Origin: Ruminococcus_G sp050944415
Lineage (GTDB): Bacteria; Bacillota; Clostridia; Lachnospirales; Lachnospiraceae
Direction of reading: 5' to 3'
Length of the DNA: 64,000 nt
NCBI GenBank assembly: GCA_050944415.1
Contig: JBMNRA010000002.1
Location: forward strand, 1 to 64,000
The translations under genes and the position numbers were made by a program. This document shows, piece after piece, positions 44,419 through 52,747 of this stretch. The notes beneath the pieces were generated by a model. The model was not told where the DNA came from and searched no databases. It saw only the letters and a list, made by a program, of their open reading frames with translations. Positions within the stretch are counted from its first letter, which is position 1. Each line of letters opens with the position of its first letter.

Positions 44419-44532
44419 GGTAATTAGCTTCATCCTTTCTATTCCAGATTTCCCTTTCAATAATATATACGTATGAAACGATTGCAGGGTTGCAAAATAT
44501 GGAAAACAAAAAGAATTAATTTATAGATTTTT

Positions 44533-44600
44533 GAAATGCGAGAAAAATGGTGCCGGAACAGAGTTTCAGCACCACTTGTATTATATCGGCTGAAGCCGAT
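44533..44600 (-). terminator. terminator region after the ABC exporter pair
   Basis: On the minus strand a perfect ATCGGCT/AGCCGAT hairpin (44585-44600) is followed by a second hairpin with TGGTGC/GCACCA arms ending in ATTTTTC (around 44545-44573). Together these should stop transcription from the exporter genes before the secreted-protein gene. Confidence 0.65.
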
Positions 44601-44617
44601 AATGAGTTTTAAATTTT

Positions 44618-46465
44618 TTATGACAGCTCCGTCATGCCGTGATAAAGCTGATAGTATACTCCTTTCTGAGCCAGAAGTTCTTCGTGATCGCCGCGTTCGA
44701 TGATGCGGCCGTGATCCAGAACCATGATGGCGTTGGAATTTCGTACCGTGGAGAGCCGGTGGGCAATGACAAAGACCGTCCGACCTTCCATAAGACGGTC
44801 CATGCCTTTTTCGATGAGCCGTTCCGTCCGGGTGTCAATGCTGCTGGTGGCTTCATCCAGAATCAGAACCGGTGGATCGGCCACGGCTGCCCTGGCGATG
44901 GCCAGAAGCTGGCGCTGCCCCTGGGAGAGTCCCTGACCATCTCCGGTGATCCGGGTATCGTAGCCCTTTGGCATTCTGCGGATGAAGGAATCCGCATTGG
45001 CTAAAATGGCGGCTTTCCTGACTTCATCATCTGTGGCGTCCAGTTTTCCGAAACGGATGTTGTCGGCGATGGTTCCGGTAAAAAGGTGGGTATCCTGCAG
45101 AACAATGCCCAGGGAGCGGCGCAGAGAATCTTTTCGGATATCCCGGACGTCGATTCCGTCATAGGTGATGGATCCGCCGTCAATATCGTAAAAGCGGTTG
45201 ATCAGATTGATAATAGTGGTTTTCCCGGCTCCGGTGGAACCCACAAAGGCAATCTTCTGGCCCGGTTTCGCGTAGAGGCTGATCCGGTCCAGAATTGTTT
45301 TATCTTTCTCATAGCCAAAGACCACATCGTGAAACCGCACATCTCCTCTAAGGGGCGTCAGAATATGGGTGCGTGTATCTTCCCAGGCCCAGTGTCCGGT
45401 ACGCACCTGGCTTTTTTTTATATTTCCCTGTTCGTCCGTTGTAACGTCCGTGAGGATAACATATCCGTCATCTGTTTCCGGTTTTTCTTCCATGGTATCA
45501 AAGATCCGCTCGGCGCCGGCCAGAGCAGCCAGCATCATATTGGACTGCTGAGTGAACTGATTAACCGGCATGGCAGCCTGGCGGACAAAAATCAGATAGC
45601 TGGCGAGACTGCCGATATCAAGACTTCCGTAAATGGCCATCAGGGCGCCGACGACAGAAACAACGGCATAATTGATATAGGAAATGCTTACTACCATAGG
45701 AATCATAGTGCTGGCGTAGGCTGCAGCCTTTGTACCGGCTTCCTGAAGCAGATGATTTTTTCCGCGGAAAACTTTCATGCTCTCTTCTTCGTGGTTGAAG
45801 ACTTTTACCACTTTCTGTCCCCTTGTCATTTCTTCTATATATCCGTTCAGTTCTCCCAGGTACTGCTGCTGGCGGTTAAAGTAGTAGGTGCTCTTCTTTC
45901 CGCTGTAACGGATATAGAGAAACATGGCAATATACCCCAGGATAACGATAAGACTCAGCTGCCAGCTGAGAATAAAAAGAAGAATCAGAGTTCCAGCCAC
46001 CTGGATAAAACTCTGGATGATCATGGCAAAGCTGTTGTTGAGAGCATCGGAAATCGTGTCCACATCATTGGTGAAACGGCTCATGGTATCTCCGTCCGGA
46101 TGCTGGTCGAAGTATTTCAGAGGAAGCTTTTCCACGGTATGAAACAGATCACGGCGGATATCGTAAATAATTTTCTGAGCTGCTTTTACCATAGTCTGCG
46201 TATAGCCCCAGGCGGACAGTGCGCCTGACAGGTAAATGGCGGCGGTAATCACTACCCCGAAGACGAGGCCCTGAATATCGCCGGGGACAATGTAACGGTT
46301 GACCAGAGGCTTGACCATGTAAGTTCCGAGAAGATTGGCCAGTGCGCTGATGGTAACCAGAATGGCCACCACAGCCAGCAGAAACTTATGCATGCCCATG
46401 TAGGCCAGCAGTTTCGCAAAAGTCCGTTTCAGATTTTTTGGTCGTTTTCTGTCCAGTGCCGGCAT
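44618..46465 (-). CDS. ABC exporter half-transporter with consensus ATPase site
   Basis: This 615-residue half-exporter has six membrane helices (to about residue 330), an interposed segment, and a nucleotide-binding domain with GSTGAGKTTIIN, LSQGQRQLLAIARA and VLILDEATSSID (catalytic Glu present). The upstream partner, one base away, has a degenerate Walker B, so the two are expected to form a heterodimer like LmrCD or BmrCD. The role is probably export of drugs or bile-type amphiphiles; the substrate is unknown. Confidence 0.94.
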   Translation of the reverse strand: MPALDRKRPKNLKRTFAKLLAYMGMHKFLLAVVAILVTISALANLLGTYMVKPLVNRYIVPGDIQGLVFGVVITAAIYLSGALSAWGYTQTMVKAAQKIIYDIRRDLFHTVEKLPLKYFDQHPDGDTMSRFTNDVDTISDALNNSFAMIIQSFIQVAGTLILLFILSWQLSLIVILGYIAMFLYIRYSGKKSTYYFNRQQQYLGELNGYIEEMTRGQKVVKVFNHEEESMKVFRGKNHLLQEAGTKAAAYASTMIPMVVSISYINYAVVSVVGALMAIYGSLDIGSLASYLIFVRQAAMPVNQFTQQSNMMLAALAGAERIFDTMEEKPETDDGYVILTDVTTDEQGNIKKSQVRTGHWAWEDTRTHILTPLRGDVRFHDVVFGYEKDKTILDRISLYAKPGQKIAFVGSTGAGKTTIINLINRFYDIDGGSITYDGIDVRDIRKDSLRRSLGIVLQDTHLFTGTIADNIRFGKLDATDDEVRKAAILANADSFIRRMPKGYDTRITGDGQGLSQGQRQLLAIARAAVADPPVLILDEATSSIDTRTERLIEKGMDRLMEGRTVFVIAHRLSTVRNSNAIMVLDHGRIIERGDHEELLAQKGVYYQLYHGMTELS

Positions 46466-46466
46466 C

Positions 46467-48215
46467 TTACATACCTCCTTCCTGTATGCCTTTTACCTGG
46501 GATTCATAAATTTCCCGGTAGATGGGACTGGAAGCGAGAAGACTCTCATGAGTGCCCACTGCGTGAATCTTCCCGTCATCCAGGATAACAATTTTGTCTG
46601 CCTGCATGACAGAGGTGATCCGCTGGGCGATTATCAGCTTTGTCATTGACGGAATGCGGGCGAGAGCTTTTCTTATCTTAGTCTCCGTAGCGGTATCCAC
46701 TGCGCTGGTGGAATCGTCAAAGATCAGAATCTTCGGATGTTTCAGAAGGGTGCGGGCGATACAGAGCCGCTGTCTCTGGCCGCCGGAAAGATTGACGCCT
46801 CCCTGATCCAGAAGAGTATCCAGGCCTTCCGGAAAAGTGGATATGAATTCATCGGCACAGGAGATGCGGCAGGCTTCCATCAGTTCTTCATCTGTGGCGG
46901 ATTTGCTGCCCCATTGCAGATTTTCACGAATTGTACCGGAAAACAGCACGTTTTTCTGAAGAACGATTCCCACTGCATCCCGCAGCGCAGTCAGGCTGTA
47001 GGAGCGGACGTCCTCTCCACCGACTGAAACAGAACCGCGGGTCACATCGTACAGACGGGGAATCAGCTGTACCAGTGTGCTTTTGGAAGAACCGGTGCCG
47101 CCTATGATTCCCACAGTTTCTCCGGCGCCGATGTGCAGACTGATGTCAGAGAGTGTGCAGGCATCTGCATGTTCCTTATATTTGAAAAACACGTGATTGA
47201 AATCAATCCTTCCGTCCGGTATTTCGGTGAGCGGATGTTCAGGGTCTGCCAGTGAGCTCTTTTCGTCAAATACCTGGTTGATTCTGGCAGCGCTGGCCAG
47301 AGAACGGGTGAGCATGAGAAAAACGTTGGAGATCATCATAAGAGAATTGATGATCTGCAGTACATAGCTTAAAAACCCGGTTAATTCTCCCACCTGAAGG
47401 TTTCCTGTCTGGATCAGGCCGCCGCCGAACCAGAGGATCAGCACAATGGCCGTGTACATGGTAAGCTGGAAAGCGGGCAGATTCAGAACCGCAAAATGGA
47501 AAGTGGTGCGGCTGGTATCCGCCAGATCCCGGTTGGCTCCGTCAAAAACATTTTCTTCGTAATCCTCCCGTACAAAGGCTTTGACGGCACGGATTGCCGT
47601 CAGATTTTCCTGTATCACGGCGTTGACTTTGTCCATACAGACCTGCAGTCTGCCATACAAAGGCGCTACTTTGCGTACGATAAAGAAAAGAATGCAGGCA
47701 AGAACGGGAATGCAGACCACAAACACAAGTGCCAGGCGGGCGTTCATCCAGAAAGCCAGGAAAAGGCCGATGATTAACGCCACCGGTCCTCTTACCATGG
47801 GACGGATGCCGTTGGTAATGGCATTCTGCATAACCGTGATATCGGTAGTCATGCGGGTGATGAGAGAAGAGATTTCAAAATGATCCAGGTTGGCAAAAGA
47901 ATAGGTCTGGATCCGGTTAAATTCCGCTTCCCTCACGCTGGCGCCGAAGCCCAGGGCTGCCCGGGCGGCATATCTGGCGTATAGAAGGCCGGTAATTAAG
48001 GATAAAAGAGCACAGACCGCCATCTCTATCCCTTTTACGAAAATGAGGTGGATATCACGGTTCTGAACGCCTACATCGATTATATCCGCCATGATAAGCG
48101 GTATGGACAGCTCGAAAGCTGTTTCGGCAATGATCAAGATGATGCTGAGAAAGAATTCTTTTTTAAAGGCTCCCAGATGTGTAAAAATACGTTTTAAATC
48201 CTGCAGGATAAACAT
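46467..48215 (-). CDS. ABC exporter half-transporter with degenerate ATPase site
   Basis: This 582-residue half-exporter has six membrane helices and a nucleotide-binding domain with Walker A GGTGSSKSTLVQ, signature LSGGQRQRLCIARTL and Walker B ILIFDDSTSAVD, where Asp replaces the catalytic Glu. It pairs with the next gene. The ATG at 48215 directly abuts GGGG, so ribosome-site spacing is unusual. The transcript leader forms a long hairpin (48234-48299), which may control expression. Confidence 0.92.
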   Translation of the reverse strand: MFILQDLKRIFTHLGAFKKEFFLSIILIIAETAFELSIPLIMADIIDVGVQNRDIHLIFVKGIEMAVCALLSLITGLLYARYAARAALGFGASVREAEFNRIQTYSFANLDHFEISSLITRMTTDITVMQNAITNGIRPMVRGPVALIIGLFLAFWMNARLALVFVVCIPVLACILFFIVRKVAPLYGRLQVCMDKVNAVIQENLTAIRAVKAFVREDYEENVFDGANRDLADTSRTTFHFAVLNLPAFQLTMYTAIVLILWFGGGLIQTGNLQVGELTGFLSYVLQIINSLMMISNVFLMLTRSLASAARINQVFDEKSSLADPEHPLTEIPDGRIDFNHVFFKYKEHADACTLSDISLHIGAGETVGIIGGTGSSKSTLVQLIPRLYDVTRGSVSVGGEDVRSYSLTALRDAVGIVLQKNVLFSGTIRENLQWGSKSATDEELMEACRISCADEFISTFPEGLDTLLDQGGVNLSGGQRQRLCIARTLLKHPKILIFDDSTSAVDTATETKIRKALARIPSMTKLIIAQRITSVMQADKIVILDDGKIHAVGTHESLLASSPIYREIYESQVKGIQEGGM

Positions 48216-48233
48216 CCCCTTTTTCTATAATAT

Positions 48234-48299
48234 GGTATCAGTTCAGCCCGCGCCATTCGCAAAACCGTACTTCGTGTTTGCCATGGCTGAACTGATACC
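48234..48299 (-). promoter_or_regulatory. self-complementary 5' leader of the ABC exporter operon
   Basis: GGTATCAGTTCAGCC (48234-48248) and its exact reverse complement (48285-48299) flank a 36-base loop that itself contains weak pairing (GCAAAC with GTTTTGC). The stem starts just after the -10 box, so the transcript would begin with it. It could be an attenuator, a ligand-sensing leader or a DNA operator. Confidence 0.75.
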
Positions 48300-48303
48300 T
48301 AAT

Positions 48304-48331
48304 ATTATATAAAAGAAGTTTCAAATATCAA
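48304..48331 (-). promoter_or_regulatory. promoter of the ABC exporter operon
   Basis: On the minus strand TTGATA (48326-48331) and TATAAT (48304-48309) are separated by 16 bases. The predicted start falls at the first bases of the 15-bp inverted repeat. Confidence 0.75.
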
Positions 48332-48408
48332 TAGAAAAATTCAATATCTGTACCTTTACATAAGTTTATGGTATGATTGAAAAAGATTATTAGAATCGAG
48401 GACAGGGT

Positions 48409-49836
48409 ATGGAAACGGAAAATGAAGGGAAAAAATTAAAAAAGAAACTGACGGTGGCTGTATTTCTGGAGATTATTGCTGTGTTGATTCTGGCGGTTCT
48501 TTTTATCCTGCTGAATATCAATCGTGCGGACCGCTATCAGGAACGGCTGTCCATGGGCAACAAATATCTGGCGGAGATGAATTATGAGGATGCCCGGATC
48601 TGTTACCGGAATGCTATCCGCATTGATCAGAAGAGGGCGGAGGCCTACGTAAGACTGTCGGATGTTTATATCAATCAAAATCAGTATGATACCGCCCGGG
48701 ATATTCTGGAACTGGCTCAGAAAAGAGTCAGTACGGCAGAAAACCGCCAGACCATCGCAGTGCAGCTGACGGTAGTAGAGGACGCCCGGGAGGAATATGA
48801 GAGCAGTCGGGAGGATGCTGTGTCTGAAGAGAAAACCGAAGAAGCGGCTGACAGTGAAGAGGCGGAAGAACTGACGGACAGTCTTTATATCACCGGCTAT
48901 CGTTTTGTAGCTAAAAACGGCTGGGCCTACGTTTCTGACCAGACAGGACTTTATATCTGCGAGAATAATGTTATTGATCCGGCCAAAAACATAATCGGAA
49001 ATAATATCGCCAATCGCCTGATGGCGGTAGACAATGGTGTTTACTTTGGTCTGAACGGCGGTTCGCTGGTATTTTATAACAGGGAGACCAATGAGCAGAC
49101 TGTCGTCTATGGGGGTAATCAGTACGTGGAGCCATTGGGTATCACGGAAAAGTATCTGTATTTTACAGAAATGCCCAGCGCTGATGGCGATATGCAGGAT
49201 GTGCTTCAGATGAACAGAGAGAACGGAACCATCCGGAAATTCTCATTGCCGGATTTCTGCATTCATTCCAATGCCGCTTTCTGCGGCGAACGGTTTTTCT
49301 ATACGAAGGGGGTAGCTGATGTGGGAACATCCAGTCTCTATGAGGTGGATCCGGAGACAGGAAATACATCAGAGCTGGAGCCAAACACCGGCAGTCAGAT
49401 TCTGGCCAGCGGAGATACTCTGTATTATATCCGGGCAGCAGCTCAGGGAGATTTCAGCCAGCAGCAGGCGGAAATGATTGCATGGGATACTTCGTCAGAT
49501 GAGAGAAACACGCTGCTGAGCGGAGCAGGAAGTCAGATGTATGACGTGATCTGTGTTTCAGGGCAGACAGTATATTACAGCGGTTCCGGAACGATTGGGG
49601 AAATATCTGACGGAAACGTTTCCACAGTTGCCTCGGGAACAGATATATACGTTTCCGGAAGTGATGAGGACAATTTTTATTACAGAGCCGGACAGGATGT
49701 CTATGCCTGCAGCAAAGAGACGGGTGAGACGAAAAAAGTCTGGACTCTTACGGAGGAGCGGCTGCTGGGAGCTGCTTATGGGAGAATTACCTATCAGACT
49801 TCCGCGGGATATTTCTGGGAAGATCTTCTGAATTAA
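48409..49836 (+). CDS. membrane-anchored TPR and beta-propeller-like protein
   Basis: This 475-residue protein has a basic N-terminus and one membrane helix (residues about 17-37), two TPR repeats (ADRYQERLSMGNKYLAEMNY and RAEAYVRLSDVYINQNQYD), an acidic linker (EEKTEEAADSEEAEE) and a C-terminal region of repeated short blades (LYITGYRF, YVSDQTGLYIC, LYFTEMP, LYYIRAA, VYYSGSG) resembling DUF5050-type propellers. It probably sits outside the membrane as a binding or assembly scaffold. No enzymatic residues are evident. The LacI regulator follows by 27 bp. Confidence 0.8.
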   Translation: METENEGKKLKKKLTVAVFLEIIAVLILAVLFILLNINRADRYQERLSMGNKYLAEMNYEDARICYRNAIRIDQKRAEAYVRLSDVYINQNQYDTARDILELAQKRVSTAENRQTIAVQLTVVEDAREEYESSREDAVSEEKTEEAADSEEAEELTDSLYITGYRFVAKNGWAYVSDQTGLYICENNVIDPAKNIIGNNIANRLMAVDNGVYFGLNGGSLVFYNRETNEQTVVYGGNQYVEPLGITEKYLYFTEMPSADGDMQDVLQMNRENGTIRKFSLPDFCIHSNAAFCGERFFYTKGVADVGTSSLYEVDPETGNTSELEPNTGSQILASGDTLYYIRAAAQGDFSQQQAEMIAWDTSSDERNTLLSGAGSQMYDVICVSGQTVYYSGSGTIGEISDGNVSTVASGTDIYVSGSDEDNFYYRAGQDVYACSKETGETKKVWTLTEERLLGAAYGRITYQTSAGYFWEDLLN

Positions 49837-49863
49837 AATGTACAGAGAAAAGGAACAGTCACA

Positions 49864-50895
49864 ATGAGAATTACAATCAGGCAGATTGCTATGAAAGCCG
49901 GTGTTTCCAGGGGAACGGTGGACAGAGTATTGAATAACAGAGGAAAAGTCCGTCCGGAGGTAGAGGAAAAGGTCCGCAGGATTGCCAATGAACTGGGATA
50001 TCGGCCGAATCTTCTGGGCAGAGCTCTGGGAATGAATAAGAATCATATAAAGATCGGCGTTATTGCGCAGGCAGCGGAGACCTCTTTTATGAAAGCGGTG
50101 CTGAAAGGAGTGGAGGCGGCCTCCCGGGAGGTGGAAGACTGCGGCGGAAATGTCATTGTGAAGAAGATTGCAGGAATCGATGCAGGCAGAACGGTTGAAG
50201 CCATGGAAAATATGAGGCGGCAGAATGTAAAGGCTATTGCCATGATGCCGGTGGATGATATCCTGGTGAAGGACAGGATCAACTGTTTTACGGAAGAATA
50301 TAAAATTCCTGTTGTGACTTTTAATTCAGATATTGAGGGTACAGGAAGACTTTGCTTTGTAGGGCAGCACGCCCTGCGCTGCGGAAAGACAGCGGCCGGA
50401 CTGATGGGGGAGTTTTTTCGTGACCGGGGTGGAAAAATTGCGGTAATTTCAGGCTTTGTATCCAATACATCTTTGAGCAATCGTGTCCGGGGGTTCCGTG
50501 AGGTAATGGCAGAACAGTTCCCGCAGATCCAGATTCTGGATACGGTTTACTGCGAAGAAAATGAGGAGAAGGCTGAGAGACAGACGAGTGAGATGCTGAA
50601 AGTTCATCCTGATCTGGGAGGTATTTATATGACCTGCTTCGGAGAAGAAGGGGTCTGCCGCGCGCTGAAAAAATACGGGAAAAATCAGGAGATGGTCATG
50701 GTGGCCAGTGATTTGATGGGAAAAAACTATGAACGGCTTTCAGAGGGCACCATAAATCTGCTGATTGGGCAGGAAGCGGCAGTGCAGGGGTATGAGCCGG
50801 TGATGATTCTGTACCGCCTGCTTTTCAACGGTGAGAAACCCCGGCAGGAACATCAGTATACCGATATTGTGATCAAAACGAAATATAATATCTGA
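49864..50895 (+). CDS. LacI-family transcriptional regulator
   Basis: This 343-residue protein has the LacI helix-turn-helix (TIRQIAMKAGVSRGTVDRVL) and hinge, followed by a periplasmic-binding-protein-like domain resembling those that bind sugars or polyols. Two palindromes of the form TGTGCTCG-rich (50971-50984, 51013-51026) lie just downstream, ahead of the isomerase gene, and are its likely operators. The inducer is unknown. Confidence 0.93.
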   Translation: MRITIRQIAMKAGVSRGTVDRVLNNRGKVRPEVEEKVRRIANELGYRPNLLGRALGMNKNHIKIGVIAQAAETSFMKAVLKGVEAASREVEDCGGNVIVKKIAGIDAGRTVEAMENMRRQNVKAIAMMPVDDILVKDRINCFTEEYKIPVVTFNSDIEGTGRLCFVGQHALRCGKTAAGLMGEFFRDRGGKIAVISGFVSNTSLSNRVRGFREVMAEQFPQIQILDTVYCEENEEKAERQTSEMLKVHPDLGGIYMTCFGEEGVCRALKKYGKNQEMVMVASDLMGKNYERLSEGTINLLIGQEAAVQGYEPVMILYRLLFNGEKPRQEHQYTDIVIKTKYNI

Positions 50896-50967
50896 TTCCC
50901 AGCCGAGCGGCTGAATAGTTAAAAAAATGCACAAAAAATATGAGGGAATTTTATTATCTATTTCCTG

Positions 50968-51026
50968 TTGTGTGCTCGAACACATTATGATACAATAAAT
51001 ACATCAAAGAGATGTGCTCGGGCACG
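50968..51026 (+). promoter_or_regulatory. isomerase promoter with two LacI-type operators
   Basis: TTGTGT (50968-50973) and TACAAT (50991-50996) are 17 bases apart. TGTGCTCGAACACA (50971-50984) occupies the spacer and TGTGCTCGGGCACG (51013-51026) lies downstream. Their centres are 42 bp apart, about four helical turns, which suits a looping dimer-of-dimers. Confidence 0.82.
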
Positions 51027-51056
51027 CAAGCATTTAACAAGAAAGGAAATGGGAAG

Positions 51057-51902
51057 ATGAAAATTGGATTTAACGAAGCAACTGCTTTAAAATGTGAAGG
51101 TCAGTCTTTGATGGCGGATCTGGAAATGTGTGAAAAATACGGATTTGACTATTTTGAAATTCGTTATGACTGCATTGCGAAATATATTCAGGAGGGCCAT
51201 ACTCTGGAAGAACTGGGCGAGTGGTTTAAAAATCACAATATCAAACCCTGGGCTTACAATACCCTGGAATTTTTCAATCAGCTGGATCCCTTCCAGACTC
51301 TTGCAATGGACTGGCATCTGGACTGGATTAAACAAGTATGTGAAGCCATTGGTATGAAGATGCTGATCGCCGTTCCTTCTTTTAACGTAGGACTGGATAA
51401 GACAGTAGAAGAAATTAAAAAAGAAGCTGCAGCAAGACTGCGTTATATCGCTGAGAAAATGGGTCCGGATATCCGTGTTTCTCTGGAATTCTGCGGTGTT
51501 CCCACCTGCTCTATCAATCAGTTCCAGACAGCGTACGACGTAGTAGAAGAAGTCGGACTTCCCAATGTGGGCGTAACTCTGGACACCTTCCATTTCCATG
51601 AAATGGGATCCAGTCTGGAAGCGCTTAGAAAAGCAGACCCGAAGAAAATCTTTGTATATCACCTGAATGACTGTGAAGATCTGCCCATCGGTTCCTGCGG
51701 AGACGACAAACGTCTGTGGCCGGAAGAAGGTGTAGTAAATCATGCCGGCATTGCAGCAGCTCTCAATGAGATCGGATTTGACGGTGTCTGCACCATTGAA
51801 GAGTTCCGTCCGGAATACTATGCAATGAATCATGAAGAGAATATTAAAAAAGCAGCTGAAGTGACAAAAGCATTCGTTGCCAAATATTATCCCAATAAAT
51901 AA
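51057..51902 (+). CDS. sugar phosphate isomerase/epimerase (xylose isomerase-like TIM barrel)
   Basis: This 281-residue protein has the AP-endonuclease-2 TIM-barrel fold. Candidate metal ligands lie in SLEFCG, LDTFHFHEMG, HLNDCEDLP and the C-terminal IEEFRPEYY. Members isomerise or epimerise ketoses and inosose-type polyols. The start at 51057 is supported by an AAGGAAATGGGAAG site and by the conserved opening KIGFNEATAL. It follows a LacI gene and its operators and stands alone before a terminator, so it probably belongs to an inducible carbohydrate response whose other genes are elsewhere. Confidence 0.9.
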   Translation: MKIGFNEATALKCEGQSLMADLEMCEKYGFDYFEIRYDCIAKYIQEGHTLEELGEWFKNHNIKPWAYNTLEFFNQLDPFQTLAMDWHLDWIKQVCEAIGMKMLIAVPSFNVGLDKTVEEIKKEAAARLRYIAEKMGPDIRVSLEFCGVPTCSINQFQTAYDVVEEVGLPNVGVTLDTFHFHEMGSSLEALRKADPKKIFVYHLNDCEDLPIGSCGDDKRLWPEEGVVNHAGIAAALNEIGFDGVCTIEEFRPEYYAMNHEENIKKAAEVTKAFVAKYYPNK

Positions 51903-51919
51903 TACATTACTTGTTCCTG

Positions 51920-51960
51920 AATAAGGCATCTGTGCATAAGGCAAGCGCAGATGCCTTATT
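51920..51960. terminator. bidirectional terminator between the isomerase and rubrerythrin genes
   Basis: AATAAGGCATCTG (51920-51932) pairs with CAGATGCCTTATT (51948-51960) over 13 bp. It lies between two convergent genes. Confidence 0.8.
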
Positions 51961-51967
51961 CTGTGAG

Positions 51968-52576
51968 TCAGTTTTTTATCATCTCTTCATCTGTGTAGGG
52001 AGCCAGAGGCAGCCGTACGAAATATCCCTGCTCTTCATGGCAGACGGGGCATTTTGGCGGGACCTCTGCGCCCACATAGATATGGCCGCAGTTCAGACAC
52101 ATCCATAAAGTTTCCGGTTGATCTTTGAAAAGACGTCCCTCTTCCAGCCATTTGGCATAGGCGCCGAACCGGTCGCCGTGCACTTTTTCAATTTTTGCGA
52201 TAGAGTAAAAAGAATGAGCCACATCCTGAAAGCCTTCTTCTCTGGCGATATCTCCAAAAGATTTATATACGGGATCAAACTCTTCATATTCGTTGTGCTG
52301 TGCGCAGCGGAGCAAAGTGGCAAGATCATCGTATACTTCCACCGGATAGCCGCCGTCCACATGGATAGTTTCACCGGAAAGGCTTTTCAGATGATTGTAA
52401 AAAATTTCGGCATGTTCTTTTTCCTGATCGGCAGTAAACAAAAAGACTGCTTCTAGCAGAGGCATGCTCTGCTTCCTTGCGGTGGAAGCGGCAAAAGTGT
52501 AACGGTTTCGTGCCTGACTTTCTCCTGCAAAGGCCCGCATCAGGTTATCTTTGGTTCTGCTTGTCTCGAAATTCAT
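51968..52576 (-). CDS. rubrerythrin
   Basis: This protein of about 202 residues has a ferritin-like di-iron domain (ESQARNRYTFAAS, EKEHAEIFYNHL, HSFYSIAKIEKVHGDRF) and a C-terminal rubredoxin domain with CLNCGHIYVG and CPVC. It is an NADH-linked peroxidase that protects anaerobes from hydrogen peroxide. ATG 52576 is chosen because AAAGGAG lies 6 bases upstream; the upstream extension (HKIWENPPYLFH) is not family-like. Confidence 0.95.
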   Translation of the reverse strand: MNFETSRTKDNLMRAFAGESQARNRYTFAASTARKQSMPLLEAVFLFTADQEKEHAEIFYNHLKSLSGETIHVDGGYPVEVYDDLATLLRCAQHNEYEEFDPVYKSFGDIAREEGFQDVAHSFYSIAKIEKVHGDRFGAYAKWLEEGRLFKDQPETLWMCLNCGHIYVGAEVPPKCPVCHEEQGYFVRLPLAPYTDEEMIKN

Positions 52577-52686
52577 ATGGTTTACTCCTTTAAATTCGTA
52601 TTTATGGAATAAGTATGGTGGATTTTCCCAGATTTTATGCATGAAGATATACTTGTTAGCTATAATTGTTTATTGAATTTAAGTAT

Positions 52687-52715
52687 TTGATATTTTTATC
52701 CGGTGCGTTTATACT
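52687..52715 (+). promoter_or_regulatory. promoter of the aldo/keto reductase gene at 52748
   Basis: TTGATA (52687-52692) and TATACT (52710-52715) are 17 bases apart, 33 bp before the start codon. Confidence 0.75.
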
Positions 52716-52747
52716 GGTAAGGAAAAATAATGAAGAGGTGTTTTCAG

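Noticed and set aside
45086..46228. Plus-strand open frame of about 380 codons inside the ABC exporter gene
   Set aside because: The minus-strand exporter is certain. The antisense text has no recognisable domain. The same applies to the plus-strand frame at 34698-35786.
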